Shown here in pieces: positions 44,713 through 45,390 of a stretch of DNA of 45,390 nucleotides (position 1 is the first letter of the stretch; every line of letters begins with the position of its first letter). The notes under the pieces were generated by a model that ran no database searches, had not been told where the DNA came from, and saw nothing but the letters and a program-made list of their open reading frames with translations. The position numbers were made by a program, and so were the translations under genes. Source of the DNA: a bacterium (GTDB lineage: Bacteria; Zhuqueibacterota; QNDG01; JAFGCO01); contig JAFGGN010000081.1 of assembly GCA_016930535.1 (NCBI GenBank), positions 1 through 45,390 of the forward strand. The letters run 5' to 3'.

Positions 44713-44894
44713 AGTACGTAGTATGCGGTCCGGATTGAAGTAGTTGTGTGCAGTAATGGATCAATACAATAAATTAACTTGAAAAATCTTCATCAATTCA
44801 ATATATTCCTTATGTAGACCCGCAACATGATTGTATCATCTCGCTTTCGTCTAAAATAGTAAACAGTTTAATTTAAAAAACGGATTCAATCGGT

Positions 44895-44919
44895 ATTTTT
44901 CCCATTTATTGATACCAGG
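44895..44919 (+). repeat. First copy of a 25-bp imperfect direct repeat
   Basis: ATTTTTCCCATTT followed by six variable bases and ACCAGG. It matches the sequence at 45359-45383 in 22 of 25 positions, about 460 bp away. It sits inside a small inverted repeat, GGTAT/ATACC (44892-44896 and 44912-44916). Confidence 0.55.
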
Positions 44920-45026
44920 CTCATTATACTTACCAATGGATTGTGACGTCAGATTTTGCCGGACAAGTTGTTGTTTCTAAGCTGGAATGGTCCTGTCAGT
45001 CAGTAAAGCCCGGGGGTTCATCATGA

Positions 45027-45053
45027 GGGCAGTATAAAGAATGATTACTGCCC
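45027..45053. repeat. Inverted repeat, 8-bp arms
   Basis: GGGCAGTA (45027-45034) and TACTGCCC (45046-45053) are exact complements separated by 11 bp. There is no T-run on either side, so it is more likely a binding site or an RNA structure than a terminator. Confidence 0.5.
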
Positions 45054-45238
45054 GATTGATCCTATATTCGAATCGAAGATATTTTGTACAATAACAGATA
45101 AAAGCAATGTGGTGAATCAAGTCGTAATTATCCGATAGCAGTCAATAAATTTGCCTGCTAATGTAAATTTTGTATACTATTTGATAAAAATTGTACAATA
45201 CAGGACAAAGGGATTTTGGGGATTGGGGTAATATAATA

Positions 45239-45292
45239 ATGTTATTTGGTAAAGAAGAACTTGACAAGATGCATAATAATATGCATCTATAA
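45239..45292 (+). CDS. Possible 17-codon open frame
   Basis: ATG at 45239 opens a 17-codon frame (MLFGKEELDKMHNNMHL) ending TAA. A G-rich stretch (GGGG, 45224-45228 region) lies about 10 nt upstream. The composition looks protein-like, but such a short frame could easily be chance, a leader peptide or a gene remnant. It overlaps the promoter-like element at 45261-45293, and the two readings compete. Confidence 0.2.
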   Translation: MLFGKEELDKMHNNMHL

Positions 45293-45293
45293 T
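45261..45293 (+). promoter_or_regulatory. Promoter-like element with a long palindromic spacer
   Basis: Consensus TTGACA (45261-45266) and TATAAT (45288-45293) are separated by 21 bp, and nearly the whole spacer is the perfect inverted repeat GATGCATA-ATAA-TATGCATC (45268-45287). Long spacers with a dyad are typical of promoters activated by DNA-distorting regulators of the MerR family. No gene follows within the window. Confidence 0.4.
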
Positions 45294-45353
45294 ACATAGA
45301 GAATCACTGCTGTCCAAGATAAAAAATAGTTGAACCAAAAAACAAAGAGTTAC

Positions 45354-45374
45354 ATGGGATTTTTCCCATTTTTT
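45354..45374 (+). terminator. Weak terminator-like hairpin
   Basis: ATGGGA (45354-45359) pairs with TCCCAT (45364-45369) around four T residues, followed by a run of T to 45374. The stem is only 6 bp. With the element at 45261-45293 it would enclose a transcript of about 75 nt. Its right arm is also part of the second direct-repeat copy. Confidence 0.3.
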
Positions 45375-45383
45375 AAAACCAGG
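45359..45383 (+). repeat. Second copy of the 25-bp imperfect direct repeat
   Basis: Matches 44895-44919 in 22 of 25 positions, including the 13-bp ATTTTTCCCATTT and the terminal ACCAGG. It lies 7 bp from the window edge, so further copies could follow outside. Confidence 0.55.
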
Positions 45384-45390
45384 TTATATA

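Larger units (their letters stand above)
44556..45390. other. AT-rich region without a convincing gene
   Basis: Over 800 bp here hold no open frame with family features; the longest frames are short and lack ribosome-binding sites. The base composition shifts clearly to AT compared with the GC-rich genes before it. It contains several palindromes and two partly conserved direct repeats, listed separately. It may be a long intergenic region, a remnant of transferred DNA, or the upstream region of a gene beyond the window. Confidence 0.6.

Noticed and set aside
44699..44722. TACGTAGT repeats as the start of a CRISPR array
   Set aside because: Two overlapping copies of an 8-bp unit without regular spacers, and no cas genes in the window.

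Overview
The window reads as part of the chromosome of a Gram-negative bacterium, starting next to a dnaA-dnaN origin-type cluster. Outer-membrane features support this: a patatin-BamA type protein, a FecR-domain protein, AsmA-like and YdbL-like envelope proteins, and lipoprotein signals. Clear Shine-Dalgarno sites precede most starts. The mix of a eukaryote-like UDP-HexNAc pyrophosphorylase, a PA14-containing GH3 enzyme, a divergent ATP-citrate-lyase pair and a giant TPR-CHAT protein would fit a lineage of the FCB superphylum or a related candidate phylum. That placement is inference; no rRNA is present to settle it. I saw no tRNA, rRNA, CRISPR array, insertion sequence or prophage.

Layout. 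(1) 1-9.2 kb: the end of a radical SAM gene, then dnaA with DnaA boxes both upstream of it and inside its first codons, dnaN, a DUF721/DciA-like gene, gyrB, gyrA and archease. recF is absent from its usual place. (2) 9.2-11.6 kb: an unrecognised acidic protein and a FecR-domain protein, closed by a strong terminator. (3) 11.7-16.9 kb, minus strand: a PlpD-like patatin/POTRA/barrel protein, and a pair of PilT-type ATPases with their own terminator. (4) 17.2-21.2 kb: a two-gene ATP-citrate-lyase-like operon whose large subunit is unusually long and carries Asn where the family has a catalytic His. (5) 21.3-25.0 kb: two small proteins of unknown role, a lysine 2,3-aminomutase-type enzyme, and a PTS EIIA-like protein next to a cation/proton antiporter. 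(6) 25.1-28.6 kb: a TetR regulator with a palindromic operator, a PII-like protein, a UDP-HexNAc pyrophosphorylase and an MscS channel. (7) 28.6-32.5 kb: an AsmA/YdbH-like protein followed by a lipoprotein resembling a YnbE-YdbL fusion. (8) 32.6-40.8 kb: one 2717-residue exported protein. (9) 41.0-44.5 kb: an inositol-monophosphatase family enzyme and a secreted GH3 glycosidase. (10) 44.6-45.4 kb: AT-rich sequence without a convincing gene, rich in palindromes and short repeats.

The most unusual object is the 2717-residue protein. It has a lipoprotein-like signal, a TolB-like PD40 propeller, a long TPR array, a CHAT (caspase-like) domain in which both catalytic residues are replaced (His to Trp, Cys to Ala), a second TPR array, and a C-terminal CHAT domain with the His/Cys dyad intact. 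It looks like an internally duplicated TPR-CHAT unit in which one copy has become a pseudo-protease. It lies just downstream of the AsmA/YdbL-like lipid-transport module.
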